Counted from the first letter of the stretch, positions 1-5,803 are shown. The stretch is DNA of 7,322 bases from Candidatus Cloacimonadota bacterium (GCA_028683635.1 JAQUHL010000091.1:1-7322), one strand, 5' to 3'. Translations and numbers: made by a program. The notes: a model not told the origin generated them from the letters alone.

Positions 1-711
1 CGTAGCACGCTTCTCACTTGTAACATTATCCTCTATCAAACCCAGTCCCAGTTGTTTGGTGAATACCTCAAAAGATTGAAAGATGGCGAGCCGGTACAGT
101 ACATCCTGGTTGAAGCCTGGTTCTATGGCTACCGCTTCCGGGTTGATCCCCGGGTCTTGATCCCCAGGCCGGAGACGGAAGGATTGGTTGAGTTAGTCAT
201 CAAACAAGCAGGACGAAAAGCAAAGATGTTGGAGATCGGCTGCGGTTCAGGAGTGATCTCAGTCTCGCTCAAACTACAGCGTCCCGACCTCAAAATCACA
301 GCTACGGACATCAGTAAGGACGCCCTTGAACTGGCCATAGAAAATGCCCGGGACCATGAATGTGAGATTGATTTTGTCCTGGGGGATCTCTATGCAGAGA
401 GCACGGAAAAATATGACCTGATAGTAAGCAATCCTCCCTATGTCTCTAGGGAGGAATATGCCATTCTGGATCAGGAAGTTGCTGTCTGGGAACCTTCTCT
501 CGCTCTGTTGGCGGGGGAGGATGGAACAAAATTCTATCGCCGGATTCTGGAAAACGCCACCCAATATATGAATCCCGGGGCTAAGCTATTTTTGGAAATT
601 GGATGTGCTCAGGCAGAAAGAGTATCTGCTCTGGCAGTGGAGAATGGTTTTACCGGCACAACCCTCCTCCATGATCTCAGTGGCAGGGACAGGTATCTCA
701 TTATCAATTGA
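1..711 (+). CDS. prmC: Release factor glutamine methyltransferase PrmC, 5' end missing
   Basis: Transfers a methyl group from S-adenosylmethionine to the glutamine of the GGQ motif of peptide-chain release factors, in the cytoplasm. The frame is open from the first base of the window, so the gene starts upstream; 236 codons are visible against roughly 280 for the family, so about 45 N-terminal residues are missing. A TTG at 52 is not the start, because the protein before it (RSTLLTCNIILYQTQSQ) continues the usual N-terminal helical domain. Visible landmarks are GEPVQYIL followed by the RVDPRVLIPRPETE signature of the family, the SAM-binding loop EIGCGSG (bases 232-252), and the catalytic NPPY motif (430-441) that holds the substrate glutamine. 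It ends with TGA. The release factor gene prfA commonly precedes prmC and may lie just left of the window (inference). Identification is very secure. Confidence 0.96.
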   Translation, partial: RSTLLTCNIILYQTQSQLFGEYLKRLKDGEPVQYILVEAWFYGYRFRVDPRVLIPRPETEGLVELVIKQAGRKAKMLEIGCGSGVISVSLKLQRPDLKITATDISKDALELAIENARDHECEIDFVLGDLYAESTEKYDLIVSNPPYVSREEYAILDQEVAVWEPSLALLAGEDGTKFYRRILENATQYMNPGAKLFLEIGCAQAERVSALAVENGFTGTTLLHDLSGRDRYLIIN

Positions 712-779
712 GATTTGTTTTGACAAATTGGGCAGATTTGCGTGATTGATCTCGATTGGGTTTGAAACAGAGCTCTTGT

Positions 780-863
780 TGAAATGACACAATCTTGCCG
801 GAGAATGGGGCAACACCCCATACCGAAAAGAGCGGAGGGCTGGGCTTGGATTATGTCATTTCA
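780..863 (+). repeat. Dispersed 84-base inverted-terminus element, copy 1
   Basis: Lies between prmC and murA. The left end TGAAATGACACAATC (780-794) and right end GATTATGTCATTTCA (849-863) are inverted repeats with one mismatch. Inside is a hairpin, ATGGGG (805-810) with CCCCAT (816-821), followed by a G-run segment ending TGGGCTTGGATTATG. It is clearly related to the elements at 3453-3535 and 4853-4935, sharing both ends, the internal stem and the G-run tail. No coding capacity and no obvious target-site duplication. A MITE-like or REP-like element is the most likely explanation; transcribed structured RNA is an alternative. Confidence 0.85.
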
Positions 864-881
864 GCGTGAAGATAATCCCGG

Positions 882-899
882 ACCCATTCAATAATGGGT
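882..899 (+). other. Small hairpin in the murA leader region
   Basis: ACCCATT (882-888) and AATGGGT (893-899) form a perfect 7-base stem with a CAAT loop. It lies about 65 bases upstream of the murA start. There is no T tract after it, so it is not a typical intrinsic terminator. A role in the leader transcript is possible, but a chance match is also possible. Confidence 0.3.
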
Positions 900-953
900 G
901 ATAGGTTGCGACTGTGTCGTTATGAACTAAACCTGATAACATATATAAACACT

Positions 954-958
954 GAGGA
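954..958 (+). promoter_or_regulatory. Ribosome binding site that fixes the murA start
   Basis: GAGGA lies 7 bases before the ATG at 966. The alternative in-frame ATG at 894 has no such site and would add 24 residues with no counterpart in MurA. This decides for the ATG at 966. Confidence 0.75.
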
Positions 959-965
959 TTATGAT

Positions 966-2219
966 ATGGACCGATTTATTATTGTTGGTAATAGAAACTT
1001 GAGCGGCGAGATCCTGGTCAGTGGTGCCAAAAATGCGATCCTGCCAATCATGGCAGCATGTTTGCTTGCCCCCGGAAAGTCAGTGCTCAAAAATGTTCCC
1101 AATCTCATCGATTTGAAGACGATGTCTCATCTTCTGCGCATCATCGGAGCCAGAATCGAGCACAATGGCGATACCATGACAATCGATTCCACCGATGTGT
1201 GTTATTTCGAAGCTCCCTATGAACTGGTAAGCAAGATGCGGGCTTCTATCTATGTTTTGGGGCCTCTTCTTGCCAGATTGGGAGAAGCCAGGGTATCTTT
1301 TCCCGGAGGTTGTGCAATCGGTACGAGGCCAGTGGATCTGCACCTACAAGCCATGGAAAGCCTCGGAGCCATTGTCAATGTGGAGCATGGCTACATCAAT
1401 GCCCAGGCCAGTCAACTTGCAGGAGCAGAAATCCACTTTGCCATTTCCAGTGTTGGTGCGACCATCAATACTCTGATGGCAGCAGTTTTAGCCAAGGGTG
1501 TCACGATTTTGAACAATGCAGCCATGGAACCAGAAGTGGATAGTGTGATAGATTTTTTGAACAAAATGGGTGCCAGGATCTCCGGAAAGGGAACAACAAG
1601 CCTACGGATTGAAGGCGTGGAGCACCTTTTCCCTGTGGAGATGAGCATGATTCCGGATCGGATCGAGGCAGGCACATTCCTCATTGCCGCTGCGCTTAGC
1701 CACGAACCTGTCACGGTTACCAATTGTGAACCTGCTCACCTTACCATCCTCATCGATAAACTTCGTGAAGCTGGCTGCCAGCTCGATGTATATGGAAGCA
1801 GCATCACCATACAGGCCCCGGAATTACTGAATCCCGTAAACATCATTACTTTACCCTATCCCGGGTTCCCCACCGATCTTCAGGCGCAGTTCATGGTCCT
1901 GATGACCCTTGCCAAGGGAGTATCCCTGATTGAAGATACTATCTTTCCGGATCGCTACATGCACGTCGCCGAGCTAAATCGTCTCCAGGCAAACATTAGC
2001 CTGAACCGCAATATCGCCACCGTTAAAGGTGTTCCCAAGCTCAGTGGGGCGGAGGTGATGGCCACCGATCTCAGAGCGTCTGCAGCTTTGGTACTGGCTG
2101 GGATTGCTGCCGAAGGACAGACCATTGTCTCCAGAATCTATCACATTGATCGTGGTTACGATCGCATCGAAACCAAGCTGATGAAGCTGGGAGCCAAAAT
2201 CAGCAGAGAGAATGCCTGA
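966..2219 (+). CDS. murA: UDP-N-acetylglucosamine 1-carboxyvinyltransferase MurA
   Basis: Cytoplasmic enzyme of the first committed step of peptidoglycan synthesis: transfers enolpyruvate from phosphoenolpyruvate to UDP-GlcNAc. The 417-residue product has the normal family length (E. coli 419). Catalytic landmarks are present: Lys22-Asn23 in SGAKNA, Arg92, the mobile loop with Cys116 in PGGCAIGTRPVDLH (the residue alkylated by fosfomycin, E. coli Cys115), Asp304 in FPTDLQAQ (the proposed general base) and Arg396 in HIDRGYDRIE. The presence of cysteine rather than aspartate predicts a fosfomycin-sensitive enzyme (inference). The start at 966 is chosen because of GAGGA 7 bases upstream and because it begins exactly where MurA proteins begin; a longer frame from 894 is rejected. 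The stop TGA overlaps the next gene's ATG by one base, so the two are very probably co-translated. Confidence 0.98.
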   Translation: MDRFIIVGNRNLSGEILVSGAKNAILPIMAACLLAPGKSVLKNVPNLIDLKTMSHLLRIIGARIEHNGDTMTIDSTDVCYFEAPYELVSKMRASIYVLGPLLARLGEARVSFPGGCAIGTRPVDLHLQAMESLGAIVNVEHGYINAQASQLAGAEIHFAISSVGATINTLMAAVLAKGVTILNNAAMEPEVDSVIDFLNKMGARISGKGTTSLRIEGVEHLFPVEMSMIPDRIEAGTFLIAAALSHEPVTVTNCEPAHLTILIDKLREAGCQLDVYGSSITIQAPELLNPVNIITLPYPGFPTDLQAQFMVLMTLAKGVSLIEDTIFPDRYMHVAELNRLQANISLNRNIATVKGVPKLSGAEVMATDLRASAALVLAGIAAEGQTIVSRIYHIDRGYDRIETKLMKLGAKISRENA

Positions 2220-3175
2220 TGGCAAAGATACTGGTTACAGGCGGAGCCGGTTTTATCGGATCACATCTGTGTGAAGCTCTCCTGGCCAGGGGAGAGGAGG
2301 TGCTCTGCCTGGATAATTTCTGCGATTTTTACGATCCCGGAATGAAACACAAGAATCTTGTCAATTGCTACAAAGAATCCGGTTTTTCCCTTATTAAAGC
2401 TGATATCAGAGATGCTGACGCCATTACCAGGTGTTTTAGAGATAATGAGATAGTATCTGTTCTCCATCTTGCGGCCATGGCGGGTGTGCGCCCCTCCATC
2501 CAGAACCCCAGGCTCTACTACGAGGTGAACGTCCTGGGTACCCTGAATCTTCTGCAGGCCTGCGTTGCTCACAATATCGATCAATTTGTATTTGCCTCCT
2601 CCTCCTCCGTTTTTGGCAATTCAAATATCATACCTTTTAAAGAAGATACGCCTGTGGATCATCCCATTTCACCTTATGCTGCCACCAAGAAAGCCGGTGA
2701 GCTGATGTGCTATAACTACCATTATTTGTATGGCCTAAGCATTTGTTGCCTGAGGCTTTTTACCGTTTATGGTCCCAGGCAGCGACCTGATCTGGCAATC
2801 CACAAATTTGCCTCACTGATGAAGGAGGGCAAAGCCCTGCCCGTCTTTGGAGATGGCTCGTCCCAAAGAGATTATACCTATGTTTCGGATCTGATAAAGG
2901 GCATTCTCGCGGCCCTGGATTTTGTGAGAAAGAATCACATATATGAGATCATCAATCTGGGTGAATCACGTTCCATATCTTTGAACGAAATGATCAGCAC
3001 GCTGGAATCAGTAAGCGGAATCCAGGCCAGGAGACAGATGCTTCCGGCCCAGCCGGGAGACGTTAGCCTAACCTATGCCGATATCTCCAAAGCAAAGCGG
3101 CTTTTGGGATACAGTCCTGATACCGATTTCAGGACTGGGATAGAGCAGTTCTGGGATTGGTTTTCGCAAAGCTAA
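2219..3175 (+). CDS. NAD-dependent sugar-nucleotide epimerase (UDP-glucuronate/UDP-glucose 4-epimerase type)
   Basis: A 318-residue extended short-chain dehydrogenase/reductase that should interconvert a UDP-hexose or UDP-hexuronate at C4 through an NAD-bound 4-keto intermediate. The Rossmann signature TGGAGFIGSH is at residues 7-16, the serine cluster ASSSSVFG at 126-133, and the catalytic Tyr153-xxx-Lys157 in YAATKK. LDNFCDFYDP (31-40), HLAAMAGVRPS, LFTVYGPRQRPD and PGDV (279-282) resemble UDP-glucuronate 4-epimerases more than classical GalE. There is no signal peptide or membrane segment, so it is a soluble cytoplasmic enzyme. Its ATG shares its A with the murA stop codon, implying translational coupling and a role in cell-surface polysaccharide precursors. 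The exact substrate cannot be read from sequence; dTDP-glucose dehydratase is less likely. Confidence 0.9.
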   Translation: MAKILVTGGAGFIGSHLCEALLARGEEVLCLDNFCDFYDPGMKHKNLVNCYKESGFSLIKADIRDADAITRCFRDNEIVSVLHLAAMAGVRPSIQNPRLYYEVNVLGTLNLLQACVAHNIDQFVFASSSSVFGNSNIIPFKEDTPVDHPISPYAATKKAGELMCYNYHYLYGLSICCLRLFTVYGPRQRPDLAIHKFASLMKEGKALPVFGDGSSQRDYTYVSDLIKGILAALDFVRKNHIYEIINLGESRSISLNEMISTLESVSGIQARRQMLPAQPGDVSLTYADISKAKRLLGYSPDTDFRTGIEQFWDWFSQS

Positions 3176-3314
3176 CTCGCTAATTATCCCCATTATTACC
3201 TGAGTTTCCCCCATCCCACCCATATTAATTTTCAAACCAAGCTGTTAGGTGTCAAGCTGATACCTTGCACGTACATCATTAAACATCGAACCAATCTCCA
3301 AATATGATTCCCAT

Positions 3315-3404
3315 CATAGCGTGAGCTTAGCGTGAACATAGTGTGAACAATGTGTGGAATTCCACGCTAAACTCACGCTATGCTCACGCTAAGCTCACGC
3401 TATG
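3315..3404. repeat. 90-base inverted repeat built from 11-base units
   Basis: Two 45-base arms meet without indels at the palindrome GGAATTCC (3356-3363). The outer 21 bases are a perfect match (CATAGCGTGAGCTTAGCGTG and one more), and 37 of 45 positions pair overall. Each arm is a tandem array of 11-base units: AGCGTGAGCTT (3318), AGCGTGAACAT (3329), AGTGTGAACAA (3340) and TGTGTGGAATT (3351), then the inverted units AATTCCACGCT (3358), AAACTCACGCT (3369), ATGCTCACGCT (3380) and AAGCTCACGCT (3391). It could extrude as a cruciform, form a long hairpin in RNA from either strand, or present a symmetric array of protein sites. It has no T tract, so it is not a standard intrinsic terminator, although it lies where a two-way terminator would be expected. 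Confidence 0.93.
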
Positions 3405-3452
3405 TTACCAGGATTGGGAGTGGGGGGCAAGTCAGTTATTCACTTTCCACTT

Positions 3453-3535
3453 TGAAATGACATAATCAAACGGGGCATGGGGCGGAGCCCCATACAATAT
3501 TGGGTGGTGGGATGGGCATGGATTATGTCATTTCA
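3453..3535 (+). repeat. Dispersed inverted-terminus element, copy 2 (best preserved)
   Basis: The ends TGAAATGACATAATC (3453-3467) and GATTATGTCATTTCA (3521-3535) are perfect 15-base inverted repeats, extendable to 17 (3451-3537). An internal hairpin pairs ATGGGGC (3477-3483) with GCCCCAT (3487-3493). The right half carries the G-run tail GGGTGGTGGGATGGGCATGG (3502-3521). It lies in the convergent gap, 48 bases from the 90-base inverted repeat. It has no coding capacity. Confidence 0.9.
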
Positions 3536-3607
3536 AACTAAGCACGATATTACCCGTCTCCAAACCAAAGATCATACTAATGCCGCTCTATGGCACAATA
3601 GGATCTC

Positions 3608-4582
3608 TCAATAGATCATCTCTCCCCTTCCTGAACGACGGAATGGTTTCTCTTCATTTGAGACATGGCGGGGATAGATGGCGCAGTGGATGACCTCCTC
3701 ATCCCACAGGAGGATTGATCCTGTGCGCTCTGGGTGTTCGAGCCTAAGATCATCTCCCCAGCCCACGGATTTGAAGGGAAGAAACTCTGCAGCTTGAAGC
3801 TCTTCGATCAGGTTTATGAAGCTGGCTTCGCTTACCGGTTTCGGTTTTTTCCCATCCAGATAAGTGTTGATGAGGTAGGAGCGGATGAGTTTTTTGTGAA
3901 GATCCTGCCAAACTTCGGGCAAAGAGACCAGATCCAATCCTGCAAAAGTTCCTGCCTGTTCCACATATATGCCAGTTTGCCCTGGGAGGAGAGGAAATTG
4001 GGAAGCGAGTTCATCCAGACTAAGACGCAATTCGTGATAGACATCTGCCATGGCTTCGGATTTGGACTGTATGCGATGCTGGTTCTGAAGATAATCAATA
4101 TCCATCCAGATCTTGTGCTGATCGGCATTGTAAGATTTATTTGCCTTCAGGTTTTCCGCCACTCTGGCAGCTTTTTGCGAGCGCAGATTGGAAGGCATGA
4201 CGTTTTCCGATTTATCGAAATGAGAGGATTCATAATGCCAACGTCCGCGCTCTGTGCAACTGACCGGTACCAGGAGCTCCGTTTCCGGAGGAATCAGGAC
4301 CGAGGTATTGAGGATGCGGTTTTGTTTTGCGCCCATAAGTTCCTCGCCATCGAGGATGAAGATTGCTTCCTTGCTCATATTGCTCACTTTGAGCGTTGGG
4401 ACAGAACCACCCTCGTTAATCTCAGTGATGAGGATGAATTCGTTTTGTAATGCCTTGTGCAAAGAGAGATAGTGATGCAAATGAGGATGGCTGGAAAAAA
4501 TCGGCAGAACGCCAAGTCCTGCAGCAGCTTGGGGATTTCCAAGCGTGAGATACTTCAGATTTTCGGAAATGATGTGGTTCAT
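3608..4582 (-). CDS. ARPP-1-like protein of unknown function
   Basis: A 324-residue protein resembling the ARPP-1 domain family (named for association with ADP-ribosylglycohydrolase and rhodanese/phosphatase-superfamily proteins); the biochemical activity is, to my knowledge, not established. The family signature is recognised in GLGVLPIF (22-29), DGEELMGAKQNRILNTS (78-94) and PVSCTERGRWHYES (106-119). The middle (about 135-200) is charged and helix-rich; the C-terminal part (265-305) is again strand-like, with SILLWDEEVIHCAIYPRH. No signal peptide or transmembrane segment is visible, so it should be cytoplasmic. The ATG at 4582 is supported by GGAGGT (4589-4594) 6 bases upstream. It is separated from the cyclophilin gene behind it by 387 bases, so it probably has its own promoter. 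No ADP-ribosylglycohydrolase or phosphatase gene is adjacent in the window. Long antisense frames overlap it, but this strand carries the conserved motifs. Confidence 0.85.
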   Translation of the reverse strand: MNHIISENLKYLTLGNPQAAAGLGVLPIFSSHPHLHHYLSLHKALQNEFILITEINEGGSVPTLKVSNMSKEAIFILDGEELMGAKQNRILNTSVLIPPETELLVPVSCTERGRWHYESSHFDKSENVMPSNLRSQKAARVAENLKANKSYNADQHKIWMDIDYLQNQHRIQSKSEAMADVYHELRLSLDELASQFPLLPGQTGIYVEQAGTFAGLDLVSLPEVWQDLHKKLIRSYLINTYLDGKKPKPVSEASFINLIEELQAAEFLPFKSVGWGDDLRLEHPERTGSILLWDEEVIHCAIYPRHVSNEEKPFRRSGRGEMIY

Positions 4583-4588
4583 TAGAAC

Positions 4589-4594
4589 ACCTCC
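4589..4594 (-). promoter_or_regulatory. Strong ribosome binding site of the ARPP-1-like gene
   Basis: The minus-strand sequence GGAGGT stands 6 bases before the ATG at 4582. It fixes the start and indicates efficient initiation. Confidence 0.8.
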
Positions 4595-4637
4595 ATAAAA
4601 TGCGTTTTTTGGTTATTTCCGATAACAACCTACAAAC

Positions 4638-4665
4638 ATGATAATCAGAATCAGGGATAAGACAA
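4638..4665 (-). promoter_or_regulatory. Possible sigma-70-type promoter for the ARPP-1-like gene
   Basis: On the minus strand TTGTCT (4660-4665) and TATCAT (4638-4643) are separated by 16 bases, matching TTGACA at 4 of 6 and TATAAT at 5 of 6 positions. Transcription would start near 4631, giving a leader of about 50 bases. This rests on pattern matching alone. Confidence 0.3.
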
Positions 4666-4838
4666 GGGGGATTTTGAACCCAGAGGGCACGATTTTTGTC
4701 TGGTCGGAGATATATAACGGTTCCAGGGATGTCTTTGCAGGCAAATTGATTGCTTCAGGAACAAGCGATAACAGTGTGTTGCACCTGAAGTCAAACACCG
4801 CCGTGAACAATGCTTCAGTGGTGTTTTCTTATGAGTAA
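4638..4838 (+). CDS. Doubtful 66-codon ORF, possibly a gene remnant
   Basis: An open frame from ATG to TAA encodes a small protein (MIIRIRDKTRGILNPEGTIF at its start, SVVFSYE at its end) with a strand-like, Ser/Asn-rich second half. I recognise no family. There is no Shine-Dalgarno site before the ATG, and a TAA stop lies 13 bases upstream in frame. It stands alone on the plus strand between minus-strand genes and overlaps a possible promoter of the opposite strand. Its composition is not obviously that of a shadow frame, so a small real gene or the 3' remnant of a decayed gene remains possible. An antisense frame (4613-4810, TTG start) ending in a hydrophobic helix is an equally weak competitor. 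Confidence 0.25.
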   Translation: MIIRIRDKTRGILNPEGTIFVWSEIYNGSRDVFAGKLIASGTSDNSVLHLKSNTAVNNASVVFSYE

Positions 4839-4852
4839 AACAGATTCCACTT

Positions 4853-4935
4853 TGAAATGACATAATAGGGCGGGGTGTGAAGCAGCGCCCCACTCATTAA
4901 AGGGCGGTGGGTTGGGCTTGGATTATGTCTTTTTA
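4853..4935 (+). repeat. Dispersed inverted-terminus element, copy 3 (decayed right end)
   Basis: The left end TGAAATGACATAAT matches copy 2 exactly; the right end GATTATGTCTTTTTA (4921-4935) differs from the other copies at two positions, so the terminal pairing is weakened. The internal stem pairs GGGGTG (4872-4877) with CGCCCC (4886-4891), including one G-T pair that would be a G-U wobble in RNA. The tail carries the G runs GGGCGGTGGGTTGGGCTTGG (4902-4921). It has the same length as copy 2. The identity with copy 2 extends left to TTCCACTT (22 bases in all, 4845-4866). Confidence 0.87.
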
Positions 4936-4969
4936 ATGGGAATTCTGGATAAAGACCTGAATTGGAACT

Positions 4970-5803
4970 CTATTTCTTAACGCTTACTTTTGTGATGGTT
5001 GCCTGATTCTCTTTGAGTGGATTATCGCTGGCATCCTTGGGAAGGGCTTCGATTTTGTGCACAATTTCCATTCCCCCTACGACTTTCCCGAAGACGGTAT
5101 GTTTGCCGTTGAGCCATTGGGCACCATCTTTCTTGGTGACGATGAAGAACTGGGAACCATTGGTATTTGGGCCGCTGTTTGCCATACAGATGGTGGCATA
5201 TTCCACATCGTGCTTAACTTCTCTTTTCAGCAGGGGGCCATGACCGGTTTTCGTGGTATAAAACTCGACGGGATGGTTCATGATTGCTGCGCCGCTTTGC
5301 ATTTTCATCACAGAATCTGCAACGGCCATCAGCTCAGCATCGGGATTTTTATTGGTTTGCAGGTAGGGAGCGATCACTTCCGACCAGATCTTGAAAGCCA
5401 GTTCCTCATCCTTGATAGCGCCTGTGATGGGTGTGCCGCCTTCCTTGTAACATTCATCCTCGAAGGCGTAGCCTGGACCGCCGGTGCCGTCGTTACTGCG
5501 ATCCTCATCCTTGGTAAGGGGGTCACCGCCCTGGATCATGAAATCCGGGATCACCCGATGGAAATAGGTGTTTTCATAGAAATTTTCTGAAGCAAGTTTG
5601 GTGAAGTTTTCCACCGTCTTGGGAGCGAGATCTGGCCAAAGCTCGAGATCTATGTTTCCGAGGTTTGTTTCGAGCGAGACCTTAATGGTTCTGGCAGTTG
5701 GGTCATTCATATTATCGTCCTTTTTCTTGGAGCAGGAAGCAGAAAGGAAAATGGCGACGATCGCAATCATCAGCTTCAAGCTCAGATTCAGTTTGTTGGG
5801 CAT
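4970..5803 (-). CDS. Lipoprotein cyclophilin-type peptidyl-prolyl cis-trans isomerase with an insertion
   Basis: Catalyses cis-trans isomerisation of proline peptide bonds; as an exported lipoprotein it should act in the periplasm or at the outer membrane. Residues 1-24 form a lipoprotein signal: NKLNLSLK, a hydrophobic stretch LMIAIVAIFL, then SASC with Cys24 as the lipidated residue. The -3 position is Ser, so the lipobox is slightly non-standard. A charged linker SKKKDD follows. The cyclophilin domain starts near 40: YFHRVIPDFMIQGGD (80-94, catalytic Arg83), GTGGPGYAFEDE, then ANSGPNTNGSQFFIV (208-222) and QWLNGKHTVFGKV (229-241, Trp230 and His235). The key catalytic residues are therefore all present. 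About 80 residues (118-198), rich in charge and helix-like, are inserted between FEDE and MANSGP, where ordinary cyclophilins have a short loop. The start is supported by AAGGAG (5809-5814). It lies 51 bases after the asparaginase gene and is probably co-transcribed. Confidence 0.94.
   Translation of the reverse strand: MPNKLNLSLKLMIAIVAIFLSASCSKKKDDNMNDPTARTIKVSLETNLGNIDLELWPDLAPKTVENFTKLASENFYENTYFHRVIPDFMIQGGDPLTKDEDRSNDGTGGPGYAFEDECYKEGGTPITGAIKDEELAFKIWSEVIAPYLQTNKNPDAELMAVADSVMKMQSGAAIMNHPVEFYTTKTGHGPLLKREVKHDVEYATICMANSGPNTNGSQFFIVTKKDGAQWLNGKHTVFGKVVGGMEIVHKIEALPKDASDNPLKENQATITKVSVKK

Larger units (their letters stand above)
3176..3607. other. Convergent intergenic stretch with two repeat structures
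   Basis: This 432-base gap lies between the 3' ends of the epimerase gene and the minus-strand ARPP-1-like gene. It holds a 90-base inverted repeat (3315-3404) and copy 2 of the dispersed element (3453-3535). The first 135 bases and the last 70 show no coding sequence and no hairpin with a T tract. A short near-repeat, CAAGCTGTTAG then CAAGCTGATA, is present around 3238-3263 but has no clear meaning. Confidence 0.85.
4583..4969. other. Intergenic stretch upstream of the ARPP-1-like gene
   Basis: This 387-base gap between two minus-strand genes holds the ARPP-1-like ribosome binding site and a possible promoter, a doubtful 66-codon plus-strand frame (4638-4838) and copy 3 of the dispersed element (4853-4935). 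The element begins 34 bases past the cyclophilin stop, so its hairpins might help end that transcript (inference). A small hairpin, GTTAT/ATAAC (4612-4626), lies in the presumed leader. Confidence 0.8.

Noticed and set aside
713..728. Possible terminator hairpin ATTTGT/ACAAAT just after prmC
   Set aside because: The stem is only six A/T-rich pairs and no T tract follows, so it is too weak to call a terminator.
863..873. AGCGTGAAGAT next to repeat copy 1, resembling one 11-base unit of the inverted repeat (a similar one at 4802-4812)
   Set aside because: A single unit with one mismatch is expected about once by chance in a window this size, given eight unit variants and two strands.
894..965. 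24-residue N-terminal extension of MurA from the ATG at 894
   Set aside because: That ATG lies inside a hairpin and has no ribosome binding site; the extra residues have no match to MurA, whereas the ATG at 966 has both.
3315..3404. CRISPR-like or classical intrinsic terminator reading of the 11-base-unit array
   Set aside because: The units are too short, directly adjacent and without spacers, and no T run follows either arm.
3734..4450. 238-codon plus-strand ORF opposite the ARPP-1-like gene
   Set aside because: It lies wholly antisense to a gene with recognisable conserved motifs and a strong ribosome binding site; its own translation shows no known family pattern.
5057..5590. 177-codon plus-strand ORF opposite the cyclophilin gene
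   Set aside because: Antisense shadow of a clearly conserved cyclophilin.
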